Source: Dyella sp. ASV21
GTDB lineage: Bacteria > Pseudomonadota > Gammaproteobacteria > Xanthomonadales > Rhodanobacteraceae
Assembly (NCBI RefSeq): GCF_016428975.1
Contig: NZ_JAELTT010000005.1
Location: 59,435 to 123,434, forward strand
DNA length: 64,000 nucleotides
Direction: 5' to 3'
A program made the translations under genes and the position numbers. Positions 1-5,902 of this stretch are shown here, piece by piece (the first letter of the stretch is position 1; each line of letters starts with the position of its first letter). The notes under the pieces are model-generated. The model was not told the origin of the DNA. It searched no databases and worked only from the letters and a program-made list of their open reading frames with translations.

Positions 1-4
1 CATC

Positions 5-190
5 TCACACCTCCATGTAGCCGGTGAGGGTGTAGGTGTCGATCCACTCTGCGTTGCAGGTGTTGCAGCCAATCTCCTGGGTGGCGCCGCCTTCATTGAT
101 GTCTACTTCGCTGCCTTCGACATCTTGGCTATGGCAGTACGGGCATTGGGTGCCGCGCACGGTGAGGTACTCCGATTGGGTCATGGCCAT
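5..190 (-). CDS. small zinc-ribbon protein
   Basis: A 61-residue protein with two CxxC pairs, CPYC near residue 17 and CNTC near residue 42, the spacing expected of a four-cysteine zinc ribbon. An alternative ATG lies two codons downstream of the first. It is the last visible gene of the leftward early cluster and starts 3 bases beyond the stop of the 67-residue gene upstream, so co-transcription is likely. The role is unknown; phage zinc ribbons of this size are often nucleic-acid binding or co-regulators, which is inference only. Confidence 0.6.
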   Translation of the reverse strand: MAMTQSEYLTVRGTQCPYCHSQDVEGSEVDINEGGATQEIGCNTCNAEWIDTYTLTGYMEV

Positions 191-193
191 GGC

Positions 194-397
194 TCATGCC
201 CCCAACAAGGCGAGTTCGCCTTCCTGTGTCAGGAAGATCTTGCCGTGCTCATCGGTGGTGACGAGCTTTTGCTGGGTCAACGTGCCCCAGATCTGAATGC
301 CCACGGGCTCGTGGTCATCCATGAAGTGCATCACAGATGCACCTCCGTTGGTGTTCTTCACGTACTGCAATGCACGTTTCGTTGTTGCGTTTACCAT
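194..397 (-). CDS. hypothetical early protein, winged-helix-like
   Basis: A 67-residue protein with a strong ribosome-binding site (AGGAGG) 7 bases before the ATG. The C-terminal half, with a tryptophan followed by TLTQQ and a later FLTQEG, has the look of a small winged-helix fold. It resembles the C-terminal part of the next gene upstream (401-811): both contain QYVKN followed by a W-x-TL block and a TxE-x-G turn, so the two may be paralogous. It is part of the leftward early transcription unit. No function can be assigned. Confidence 0.6.
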   Translation of the reverse strand: MVNATTKRALQYVKNTNGGASVMHFMDDHEPVGIQIWGTLTQQKLVTTDEHGKIFLTQEGELALLGA

Positions 398-400
398 GGG

Positions 401-811
401 TCAATCCTCCTTTCGTTGGGGGTCATCGGTCCCCCTGTTCAAGGGGCGACCGTATTCGTTGGTGATGTGTAGGCCGTGCTCCACGAGCGTCTTCCACAAC
501 AGGCGTGAGGGCCTGATATTGGTCGACGGGTCGGAAAGAGAGACGTTCTTCACGTACTGCATGGGCTTGGTGATTGCGCGGGCTGGCTCCGGCCAGTCGT
601 CGTAGGGATCAAGCCGGTGGGTGTAGGCATCCATGCGTGTCAGGTGCGGTGGCCACACGATGGTGTTGGCCATGCTCGCGCAGTGGCTTCCCTTGGGTGC
701 GCGACAGAGCGGGCAGTCCACCTTGATGATGGCTGCGCACTCGCGCTCGATGTCGTCCTGGTCGAGTGGACGTCCGGCAGAATCGCGCAGGTATTTGATG
801 TTATGCGGCAT
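401..811 (-). CDS. early protein with zinc-knuckle motif
   Basis: A 136-residue protein. Residues 33-44 form CPLC-x7-C and are followed by histidine and arginine (PHLTR), the pattern CxxC...C...HxxR of a small treble-clef zinc-binding motif common in phage proteins. The C-terminal 60 residues resemble the neighbouring 67-residue protein, suggesting a duplicated module fused to a zinc knuckle. It sits between RNAP1 and that protein in the leftward early cluster. The function is unknown. Confidence 0.6.
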   Translation of the reverse strand: MPHNIKYLRDSAGRPLDQDDIERECAAIIKVDCPLCRAPKGSHCASMANTIVWPPHLTRMDAYTHRLDPYDDWPEPARAITKPMQYVKNVSLSDPSTNIRPSRLLWKTLVEHGLHITNEYGRPLNRGTDDPQRKED

Positions 812-983
812 CAGGCGGCGCCCTCATAAAGGTGTTATGCGAACCGAACGAGCGGCTGTCCTCCGGCGTCTGAAGTGGCAGGAGGGAAAGGACATCAAAC
901 TGGTACATCAATGTGCTCCGGTGCCCATAGGCAACTGCTTGTTTAGAGTGGAGCGTCCATGAGGTGCTGTGGTCACAGCACAT
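801..983 (-). CDS. possible small early ORF
   Basis: A 60-codon open frame lies between RNAP1 and the zinc-knuckle gene and overlaps both by a few bases. The first ATG (983) has no convincing ribosome-binding site. An internal ATG at 908 is preceded by GGAG at good spacing and would give a 35-residue peptide ending 11 bases inside the next gene. The N-terminal stretch is cysteine/histidine-rich but shows no clear motif. Gene packing supports it; otherwise it is weak. Confidence 0.3.
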   Translation of the reverse strand: MCCDHSTSWTLHSKQAVAYGHRSTLMYQFDVLSLLPLQTPEDSRSFGSHNTFMRAPPDAA

Positions 984-1776
984 ATTCCGGTTCGGCCAGC
1001 TCGACGACTGCCTTGTTCCAGCAGTTGCCTTGCGTAGTGATGTGGTAACCCTGCGCGTAAGTACGCCCGCGCTTGTCCACCTTGTGGGTCAGGTGGAACC
1101 GGTTACCCATCTCGGCCATGAGGGCGATGGTGAAGAAGGAGTCCTTCTCGTAGCGCTCGAAGGCCTTGAGGCGCTTCTGGTAGTCCTCGAAGGTCTCGTC
1201 CGTCTTGGGCTTGTCGATGCTCTTCCAGCTATTGCGGATCTTCCGGACCACGTCCAGGTTGGCTCGCAGTGGGATCCGGTTGAACCGGTTGATGCTGTCC
1301 AGGCACAGATCGCCGTCATGATGGTTGTCCTTCAACAGCAGGCTGTCGTGGGTGACAGTGATGTAGCCCGAGCCGCGGTTGGAGGTGACCTCCAGCGGCG
1401 GGACGATCATGGGCGGCAGGTACTGGTACTGACGCAAGAGCTGCTGGGTATCAGCGTCGACGTCGAAGACCAGAATGAACTGCTCGGTGGTTGGGTCAAA
1501 GTCGACCAGGTCAGCATGAGCAGCTGCCTCCAGTGCGTTGGCCGTTTCCTGCAAGGAGCTGAAGTGACCCTTCATTAGGCCAATCATGGTGGGCACATTG
1601 GCCCGCTTGTGCAGGACCATCTGGCTCAGCAGATCGAGGGCGAACTCATGGTTGAGTCCGCTGCGCTCGATCGTGGCCAGCACGGTGGCGTCGGCGGTGA
1701 GCTCACGACGCAGCAGCGCAAAGGTCTGCTTGTCGTTGAACATCACCTCGAGCATTTTCTGGTTCTCGAAGTCCAT
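973..1776 (-). CDS. RNAP1, N-terminal half of N4-type RNA polymerase II
   Basis: A 267-residue protein, close to the N4 gp15 length as I recall it. Its C-terminal end carries the T7-family DxxGR motif as DKRGR (about residues 234-238), followed by the conserved TTQGN...K stretch that in T7 RNA polymerase reads FNPQGN...K. The protein stops shortly after this motif, before any motif A, B or C, exactly as expected of the first half of the split N4 RNAPII. The ATG at 1776 has an AGGGAG ribosome-binding site. The catalytic partner RNAP2 (gp16-like) is not present and should lie beyond the left edge. In N4 this enzyme transcribes middle genes. Confidence 0.87.
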   Translation of the reverse strand: MDFENQKMLEVMFNDKQTFALLRRELTADATVLATIERSGLNHEFALDLLSQMVLHKRANVPTMIGLMKGHFSSLQETANALEAAAHADLVDFDPTTEQFILVFDVDADTQQLLRQYQYLPPMIVPPLEVTSNRGSGYITVTHDSLLLKDNHHDGDLCLDSINRFNRIPLRANLDVVRKIRNSWKSIDKPKTDETFEDYQKRLKAFERYEKDSFFTIALMAEMGNRFHLTHKVDKRGRTYAQGYHITTQGNCWNKAVVELAEPEYVL

Positions 1777-1816
1777 CGTTGATACTCCCTGTTTGGTGAA
1801 TAGGTGTGCGCCCAGG

Positions 1817-2182
1817 TCAGACCTGGTAGCGCACGATGTGTACGGGCTTGCCGAGCGTCTGCATGGTCTGCACCATGTGCTCGGTGCCGCGGGACTTGCC
1901 GTCCCAGAAGGCAATCAACTTGTCGGCGGTCTCGGCCATCTGCCTGTTGCGGATGAAGCCGGCGCCTTTGCCAAGACGATCCCAGTCAGCGGGGAACTTC
2001 TCGACCGGGTTGTCGTAGCGCTCGGTCCACAAGGTGTACGCGAGCATGTCTGCACCCCTGGCCATACCGCACACGAGCGTGCTGTCGTCGGCCATCCATC
2101 CGTGCTGTACGAGATGGGTGATGTGGTCGTGCATGAGTTCGATGTTTGCGAAGTCGCGTCCACCGGCCACGATGATTTTCAT
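1817..2182 (-). CDS. SLOG-superfamily protein (DUF2493-like)
   Basis: A 121-residue Rossmann-like protein. It begins with the strand MKIIVAGGRDF, has the diagnostic CGMARGAD segment in the middle, and an AGFIRNRQMA segment followed by a DGKSRGT loop. These are the conserved positions of the DUF2493 branch of the SLOG superfamily, which bind nucleotides or nucleotide derivatives. DUF2493 proteins are common in phages but their substrate is mostly unknown. It lies just upstream of RNAP1 in the same leftward unit, and an ACTCCA-type site precedes its start by about 30 bases. Confidence 0.8.
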   Translation of the reverse strand: MKIIVAGGRDFANIELMHDHITHLVQHGWMADDSTLVCGMARGADMLAYTLWTERYDNPVEKFPADWDRLGKGAGFIRNRQMAETADKLIAFWDGKSRGTEHMVQTMQTLGKPVHIVRYQV

Positions 2183-2210
2183 GGTTTAGGTTGCCTATAG
2201 TCAGAATGGG

Positions 2211-2219
2211 TCTTGGAGT
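2211..2219 (-). promoter_or_regulatory. ACTCCA-type site upstream of SLOG gene
   Basis: ACTCCAAGA on the minus strand, about 30 bases before the start at 2182. It is a variant of the genome-wide ACTCCA(A/T/C)CAA motif and is oriented with transcription. Confidence 0.45.
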
Positions 2220-2258
2220 TAACTGCTGGTATTTAGGTGTTGCGGTCTATCCCAGAGT

Positions 2259-2295
2259 GAAAAAGCACACCTCTGTCGATGTGCTGACAGAGGTG
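2259..2295 (-). terminator. Rho-independent terminator
   Basis: A ten-pair stem CACCTCTGTC / GACAGAGGTG with an 8-base loop, followed in the minus direction by TGCTTTTT. It ends transcription from the 143-residue gene at 2307-2738. Confidence 0.85.
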
Positions 2296-2306
2296 TACGT
2301 GGGACA

Positions 2307-2738
2307 TCACGCAGCCTTCTTCCCGGCCAAGGTGGCCATAAGAGAGGCGACCAGCGGATTGCCTTCGGTGGTGCCGTGCTGCGCCGGCTCATTGCGGCGA
2401 TACAGCTCAACCTGCAAGCAGTCGATCGGCTGACGGGCACCCGGCTCCATGGACGCAGCGTGCTTCTGGAGGGCTTCCAGCAGCGCGTTCTTCGTTTGGG
2501 CCAGATTGATCCAATCCTGGTTCGTGCCCTTGATGGCCTGCGGCTTCATGTCATCGAGAGCGAGGCCGACGGGCAGCGAGACGAACAGCGGCTCACCATC
2601 GGGACCATCAATCGTGATGCCGATGTTCAGCCAGAAATCGCTGTGCTTGCGATCGGCGATGGGCGTGACGTTGGCGGTAGCTGCGGCCTTGGCGGAAGCA
2701 GCGGCGACGTCATTGCGGAGGTTGTTCAGAACGGACAT
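2307..2738 (-). CDS. hypothetical early protein
   Basis: A 143-residue protein with an alanine-rich N-terminus (residues 1-27), a central segment of predicted beta strands (FWLNIGITI, PLFVSLPVG), a helical part and a disordered C-terminal tail ending in lysine and alanine. I do not recognise the family. An AGGAG-type ribosome-binding site precedes the ATG. A strong terminator follows it, so it closes its own leftward unit, separate from the SLOG-RNAP1 cluster. The abundance-type features (compact, no Cys, own terminator) would fit a DNA-binding or decoy protein, but that is speculation. Confidence 0.65.
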   Translation of the reverse strand: MSVLNNLRNDVAAASAKAAATANVTPIADRKHSDFWLNIGITIDGPDGEPLFVSLPVGLALDDMKPQAIKGTNQDWINLAQTKNALLEALQKHAASMEPGARQPIDCLQVELYRRNEPAQHGTTEGNPLVASLMATLAGKKAA

Positions 2739-2821
2739 GGGCAGATCTCCTATTCAAGTGGGCAAGCACGGAATGCGCTTTGCTCCATCACGGGCGAAGC
2801 CCGACGCACGCAGCACGAAAT

Positions 2822-2852
2822 AGGCGGCCCCCAGTCGAGCCGGGGACCGCCA
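2822..2852 (-). terminator. probable terminator hairpin
   Basis: GGCGGTCCCC pairs with GGGGGCCGCC around a short loop, a few bases after the stop of the 56-residue gene. The downstream T-run is weak (TATTTC), so termination may be partial. Confidence 0.5.
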
Positions 2853-2866
2853 CATGCGCTACGCGC

Positions 2867-3037
2867 TTAGTTGAAGAGAGAGATCAGCCGGGACCATATG
2901 CCCTTGGTGCACCGATTCTGCTTGTACTGCCTCAAGTTCTTGCGAGCCCGCTGAGACTGGATCCTCAACGATTCTCTTGCAGCGATTGCCTCCCGCGAAT
3001 GCTGTGCGTGCCAGTAAAATTCGGCATGGCGGCTCAT
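2867..3037 (-). CDS. small basic early protein
   Basis: A 56-residue protein rich in arginine, lysine and histidine. Its ATG overlaps the TGA stop of the upstream membrane protein gene (ATGA at 3034-3037), which supports both genes and suggests translational coupling. No motif is recognised. The positive charge might suit nucleic-acid or host-protein binding, typical of early takeover proteins, but nothing in the sequence proves it. Confidence 0.5.
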   Translation of the reverse strand: MSRHAEFYWHAQHSREAIAARESLRIQSQRARKNLRQYKQNRCTKGIWSRLISLFN

Positions 3038-3243
3038 TCCGGCCACCCAATAAAAGCGCACATCGCAGCAAAGGCGGCGAAATATATTACGACGCCTACA
3101 CGCAGCCAAGCTGCGCGGCGACGTGCTTTGGTCGTAGACCTGTGATAGTGCTCGTTCAGCGAGACCGGGATGTAGTCTCGGCTCCGCTTACGACGGCGAT
3201 TCCGAGTATCCCTTCGGAACAGACCCACTGTTGCAGTACGCAT
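3034..3243 (-). CDS. small membrane protein, early
   Basis: A 69-residue protein with a very basic N-terminal half (many Arg/Lys) followed by one hydrophobic segment at about residues 48-66, ending near GWPE. The positive-inside rule would place the basic part in the cytoplasm. A GGGAGAG ribosome-binding site precedes the ATG, and the gene is coupled by ATGA overlap to the 56-residue gene downstream. An ACTCCAACAA site and a small hairpin lie 40-100 bases upstream. The role is unknown. Confidence 0.55.
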   Translation of the reverse strand: MRTATVGLFRRDTRNRRRKRSRDYIPVSLNEHYHRSTTKARRRAAWLRVGVVIYFAAFAAMCAFIGWPE

Positions 3244-3286
3244 AAAGCTCTCCCGAAGTTAACTTTGAGACGCAGTTGTCCGGCAC

Positions 3287-3301
3287 ACGCAGAAACTGCG
3301 T
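3287..3301 (-). promoter_or_regulatory. candidate vRNAP hairpin promoter
   Basis: ACGCAG-AAA-CTGCGT is a perfect 6-bp stem with a 3-base loop, the geometry used by N4 virion RNA polymerase promoters (5-7 bp stem, 3-base loop, central purine). With the plus strand as template, the loop centre is A and transcription would run leftwards, starting about 11 bases away and some 40 bases before the gene at 3243. This is a geometry-based inference. Confidence 0.35.
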
Positions 3302-3336
3302 ATGGTTTAGAGACCCTTTAGATGAGGGTCATGAGT

Positions 3337-3346
3337 TTGTTGGAGT
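3337..3346 (-). promoter_or_regulatory. ACTCCAACAA site
   Basis: A perfect copy of the recurrent motif on the minus strand, about 95 bases upstream of the leftward gene starting at 3243. Confidence 0.5.
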
Positions 3347-3356
3347 TGAGGAAGGT

Positions 3357-3395
3357 GGAGATGCAGCAGTACGAATACTGCTATCCAGCATCTCC
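3357..3395. other. long bipartite inverted repeat
   Basis: GGAGATGC pairs with GCATCTCC, and inside them AGCAGTA pairs with TACTGCT around a CGAA loop, with an unpaired ATCCA on one side. It has no T-run, so it is not a standard terminator. It lies in a 256-base gene-free stretch (3244-3499) with a second weaker hairpin at 3423-3435 (GATGG/CCATC, 3-base loop) and a GCCACCC/GGGTGGC hairpin near 3475. It could be a structured leader, a small RNA or a protein-binding site. Confidence 0.5.
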
Positions 3396-3499
3396 CTGAC
3401 CATCTCTCGCATGAGCGAGGTCGATGGTTACCATCCCAACTATCCCTAGAGGTCTATCTAGGGGTTGAGCCTTGCCACCCTTGCGGGTGGCTTGGCCAG

Positions 3500-3844
3500 T
3501 TATGCAGCTTGAGCTTCCACAGCAGCGACAGCGTTCTGGACCTGCTCGAGAGCCTTGTCGTAGGCAGCCTTGAGAGCGGCGTTGCCAGCGAGAGTCTTCT
3601 CACGCTCGACGATGCGAGATGCGATGGAGAAGGTGACTTCGTCGATGACAGCGACCTTGCGGTCTTCAGCGGATGCAGCGCTACGCAGACGGGTGTCAGC
3701 GAGCCAGTCGTTGGACTTGACGTTCATGACGTCGAACGCATTTCCCACAACCGTGACAGCAGTGGTGAAGGCGTTAGCAGTGGTGCCGACAGCACCGAAC
3801 AGCAGAGCAGCGGACTGAGCAGCGGACTTGGTGACAGTAGCCAT
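3500..3844 (-). CDS. alanine-rich early protein
   Basis: A 114-residue protein and the first leftward gene after the control region. The ATG at 3844 is chosen because AGGGAT precedes it; the frame stays open upstream without a better start. Residues 8-37 are a hydrophobic Ala/Thr/Val/Gly stretch, followed by a mixed helical region and a C-terminal Ala/Glu-rich helix ending AAVEAQAA. The pattern suggests a membrane-associated or self-assembling helical protein. As the first early gene it may be made in large amounts. I do not recognise a family. Confidence 0.6.
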   Translation of the reverse strand: MATVTKSAAQSAALLFGAVGTTANAFTTAVTVVGNAFDVMNVKSNDWLADTRLRSAASAEDRKVAVIDEVTFSIASRIVEREKTLAGNAALKAAYDKALEQVQNAVAAVEAQAA

Positions 3845-4063
3845 GGTGGTGATCCCTAGTGAGTTGAGTAGAGGCAGATGCCCAACACGGCCGAAGGCCA
3901 AAGGGGTACCCCTAGCCAAAACGAAATCGCAGATACCCGGGGGGGCGAAACGTGTTTTGTGTAAACGTGTGACGTGTACCCTGCACTGAGACATCTGCAT
4001 CACCTGGTCAAAAACCGGATCGGCCTAGCCACCGGGGGTAGGTCCGCTTCGTGGGGGCGCACG

Positions 4064-4073
4064 TTAATGGAGT
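4064..4073 (-). promoter_or_regulatory. ACTCCATTAA site
   Basis: A copy of the recurrent motif on the minus strand, about 220 bases upstream of the leftward gene at 3844, preceded by an AT-rich GATATTT stretch. Confidence 0.45.
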
Positions 4074-4186
4074 CCTCCACAAATATCCAGCATTGTTGTT
4101 GCTTCCTGGTTCCCGCCTGGCTACTCTGGCCACCTTCTTTCTTCCCTAGCGATAGGGTTCTTTCTTCAAAGGAGAGGGGGAGGGTC

Positions 4187-4248
4187 TTCTATAGAACAGG
4201 CTTCTATAGGGGGAGGGGGGATATGTAGAAAGAGCAGGATTTCTATAC
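4187..4248. repeat. three TTCTATA repeats
   Basis: TTCTATAG at 4187-4194 and 4202-4209, and TTCTATAC at 4241-4248. Read leftwards each gives TATAGAA followed after two bases by CC. They sit in the AT-richest part of the control region and could be tandem promoter or protein-binding elements. Confidence 0.45.
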
Positions 4249-4351
4249 AGAACCGGGGGTTATATATGAGCAAGGAGTTCTGTATTAGGGCGGTTCTTTG
4301 GGCAGTAGTCCTAGTGTTTGTAGTGGCTTGGGTGGGTACAGTAATCCGGGG

Positions 4352-4361
4352 TTGATGGAGT
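4352..4361 (-). promoter_or_regulatory. ACTCCATCAA site
   Basis: A perfect-type copy on the minus strand in the divergent region, 52 bases from the rightward gene at 4413 but oriented towards the leftward early genes. Confidence 0.45.
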
Positions 4362-4412
4362 CGTTGTTGCTCATCTAGGGTTAATGGGGAACCTACAGGA
4401 TCCCTAAAGCCC

Positions 4413-5585
4413 ATGTCCCATCAGTTGATGACGGTGGCCGACCTCAAGCAGGCGCTGCCGAAAGGTCTCCAGCACCAGGCCAATCAAGAGTTCGCTGACA
4501 AGGTGAACTCGATCGTGGCGGACCCGGAAGCGGCGGAAGAGGTGAGGAACAACTTCCTCACATACGCCAAGGTGCTGCAGGACGGGAAGTACAAGACCGA
4601 GGACTACTTGAACGCAGTCACGTACTGCACGTTCAAGATCATGGGCTACACCAACAAGGACGCCTACGCCAAGACGTTCGAGGATCGGTACAAGACCCTG
4701 GTCCTGCGTGGCGCCAGCGACAAGGACATCAGCGCCTACGTCGCCGCGTATCACAAGAACAAGCTGGTGAACCAGATCCTGGAGCAGGCCACGATCCCGA
4801 CCTGGTTGCTCAACCAGGACGTGTTCCAGAAGGCGATCAATACCCAGCTCGAGCTGATGACGTCGGCTCAGTCGGAGAAGGTGCGCACGGACGCTGCCAA
4901 CTCGCTGCTCACCCACCTGAAGCCGCCGGAGACCAAGAAGGTCGAGCTCGATGTGAGCGTGAAGAACCAGGGCGGTATCGCCGACCTGATGGCCACCATG
5001 GAGCAGCTGGCACAGACCCAGCTCTCCCTGATCCAGGGGGGCGCCAATGCGCGAGAGGTGGGGCGTACGCCGCTGCTGATCGAGGGCGAGGTGCGTGATG
5101 TGACTGCGGTGCCCGCCGTCTACAGCGGCCCGCCGGCACAGGCTGTGGCGCTCCCCCACGTCGGTCCCCCGGCCCAGGCCGTGCCGTTGCCTCACGTCAT
5201 GCAGAGCACTTGCGTGCACGGCGTCGATACCCGCTTCCCCTGCGAGGTGTGCTCCAAGATCCCGGCCCAGAAGCCGAGCTTGTTCCCCGCGACCACGGCT
5301 GCGCCGGCGGTGGTGACGACCCAGCCCGTCGGATGCACATCGTGCTTCGGCAGTGGCACCACCATTACCGGCCAGCCGTGTGTCTGCGGCCTTGCACCCG
5401 CTGCCCGCCCGAGCATGTTCAGCGTGCCGGCGCCTGATCCCGAGCCGGCCGCACCGGAGAACAGCAGCCCGTTCGCCGGGCTCGAGGATCTGCGCACCGG
5501 TGGCGACTTCGAGTACCGGGAAGACGTGGTGCAGCCGAAGCAGCAGACCGTAGCGCTGTCGCTGTTCGATGGTGACTGGGCATGA
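4413..5585 (+). CDS. TerL-adjacent protein (N4 gp69 position)
   Basis: A 390-residue protein and the first rightward gene. Residues 1-200 are a mixed helical region of the kind found in small terminase or packaging adaptor proteins. Residues 215-265 are a proline/alanine linker in which PPAQAV and LPHV recur. The C-terminal half has cysteine clusters, CVHG...CEVC and CTSC...CVCG, that could form two zinc sites. It occupies the slot next to the large terminase held by N4 gp69, so a small-terminase or packaging role is the best inference. The stop overlaps the ATG of the next gene. Function is not shown directly by the sequence. Confidence 0.6.
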   Translation: MSHQLMTVADLKQALPKGLQHQANQEFADKVNSIVADPEAAEEVRNNFLTYAKVLQDGKYKTEDYLNAVTYCTFKIMGYTNKDAYAKTFEDRYKTLVLRGASDKDISAYVAAYHKNKLVNQILEQATIPTWLLNQDVFQKAINTQLELMTSAQSEKVRTDAANSLLTHLKPPETKKVELDVSVKNQGGIADLMATMEQLAQTQLSLIQGGANAREVGRTPLLIEGEVRDVTAVPAVYSGPPAQAVALPHVGPPAQAVPLPHVMQSTCVHGVDTRFPCEVCSKIPAQKPSLFPATTAAPAVVTTQPVGCTSCFGSGTTITGQPCVCGLAPAARPSMFSVPAPDPEPAAPENSSPFAGLEDLRTGGDFEYREDVVQPKQQTVALSLFDGDWA

Positions 5586-5902
5586 TGCTGCTCCTCCTGC
5601 TCCTCGCCGTGCACGCGCTGTGCGACTACCCGCTGCAGGGTGACTTCCTCAGCCGCGCCAAGAACCGAGCCAACCCGATTCCGGGTGTGCCGTGGTACCA
5701 GGCGCTGGGCGCGCATGCCCTGATCCATGGCGGTGCCGTGGCATTGCTCACCGGGATCTGGTGGCTGGGCGTGCTCGAGGTCGCCGCACACTTTGCGATC
5801 GACGACGCCAAATGCCGCGGGCGCCTGACCTTCAACCAGGACCAGGTGCTGCACGTGCTGTGCAAGGTGATCTGGTTCGCCGTCGTCTGGTGCATGGCAT
5901 GA
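5582..5902 (+). CDS. DUF3307 membrane protein
   Basis: A 106-residue membrane protein whose first 15 residues are hydrophobic and are followed by DYPLQGDFL, the signature of the DUF3307 family, then a lysine a few residues later and HALIHGG in the centre. Two or three further hydrophobic segments follow, with a C-terminal LHVLCKVIWF helix. DUF3307 proteins are widespread in phages and bacteria and their role is unknown. The gene overlaps the stop of the gene before it and the start of TerL after it, so it is embedded in the packaging operon. Confidence 0.8.
   Translation: MMLLLLLLAVHALCDYPLQGDFLSRAKNRANPIPGVPWYQALGAHALIHGGAVALLTGIWWLGVLEVAAHFAIDDAKCRGRLTFNQDQVLHVLCKVIWFAVVWCMA

Larger units (their letters stand above)
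3845..4412. promoter_or_regulatory. divergent early/late control region
   Basis: A gene-free stretch of 568 bases between the leftward early genes and the rightward late genes; small ORFs here have no convincing start or codon pattern. It contains a 12-base palindrome AGGGGTACCCCT (3902-3913), three ACGTGT repeats (3950-3977), a CCCTA-GCGA-TAGGG hairpin near 4145, three TTCTATA repeats (4187-4248), and two ACTCCAWCAA-type sites. By position it corresponds to the junction of the two N4 genome ends, so packaging ends and early promoters may both lie here. Confidence 0.6.

Noticed and set aside
3509..3859. A plus-strand frame of 116 codons opposite the first early gene
   Set aside because: Serine/valine-rich shadow of the alanine-rich gene on the minus strand, with no start signal.
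4166..4414. A minus-strand frame of 82 codons in the control region
   Set aside because: Codon content is not protein-like, and it covers the repeat and promoter-like elements; no ribosome-binding site.
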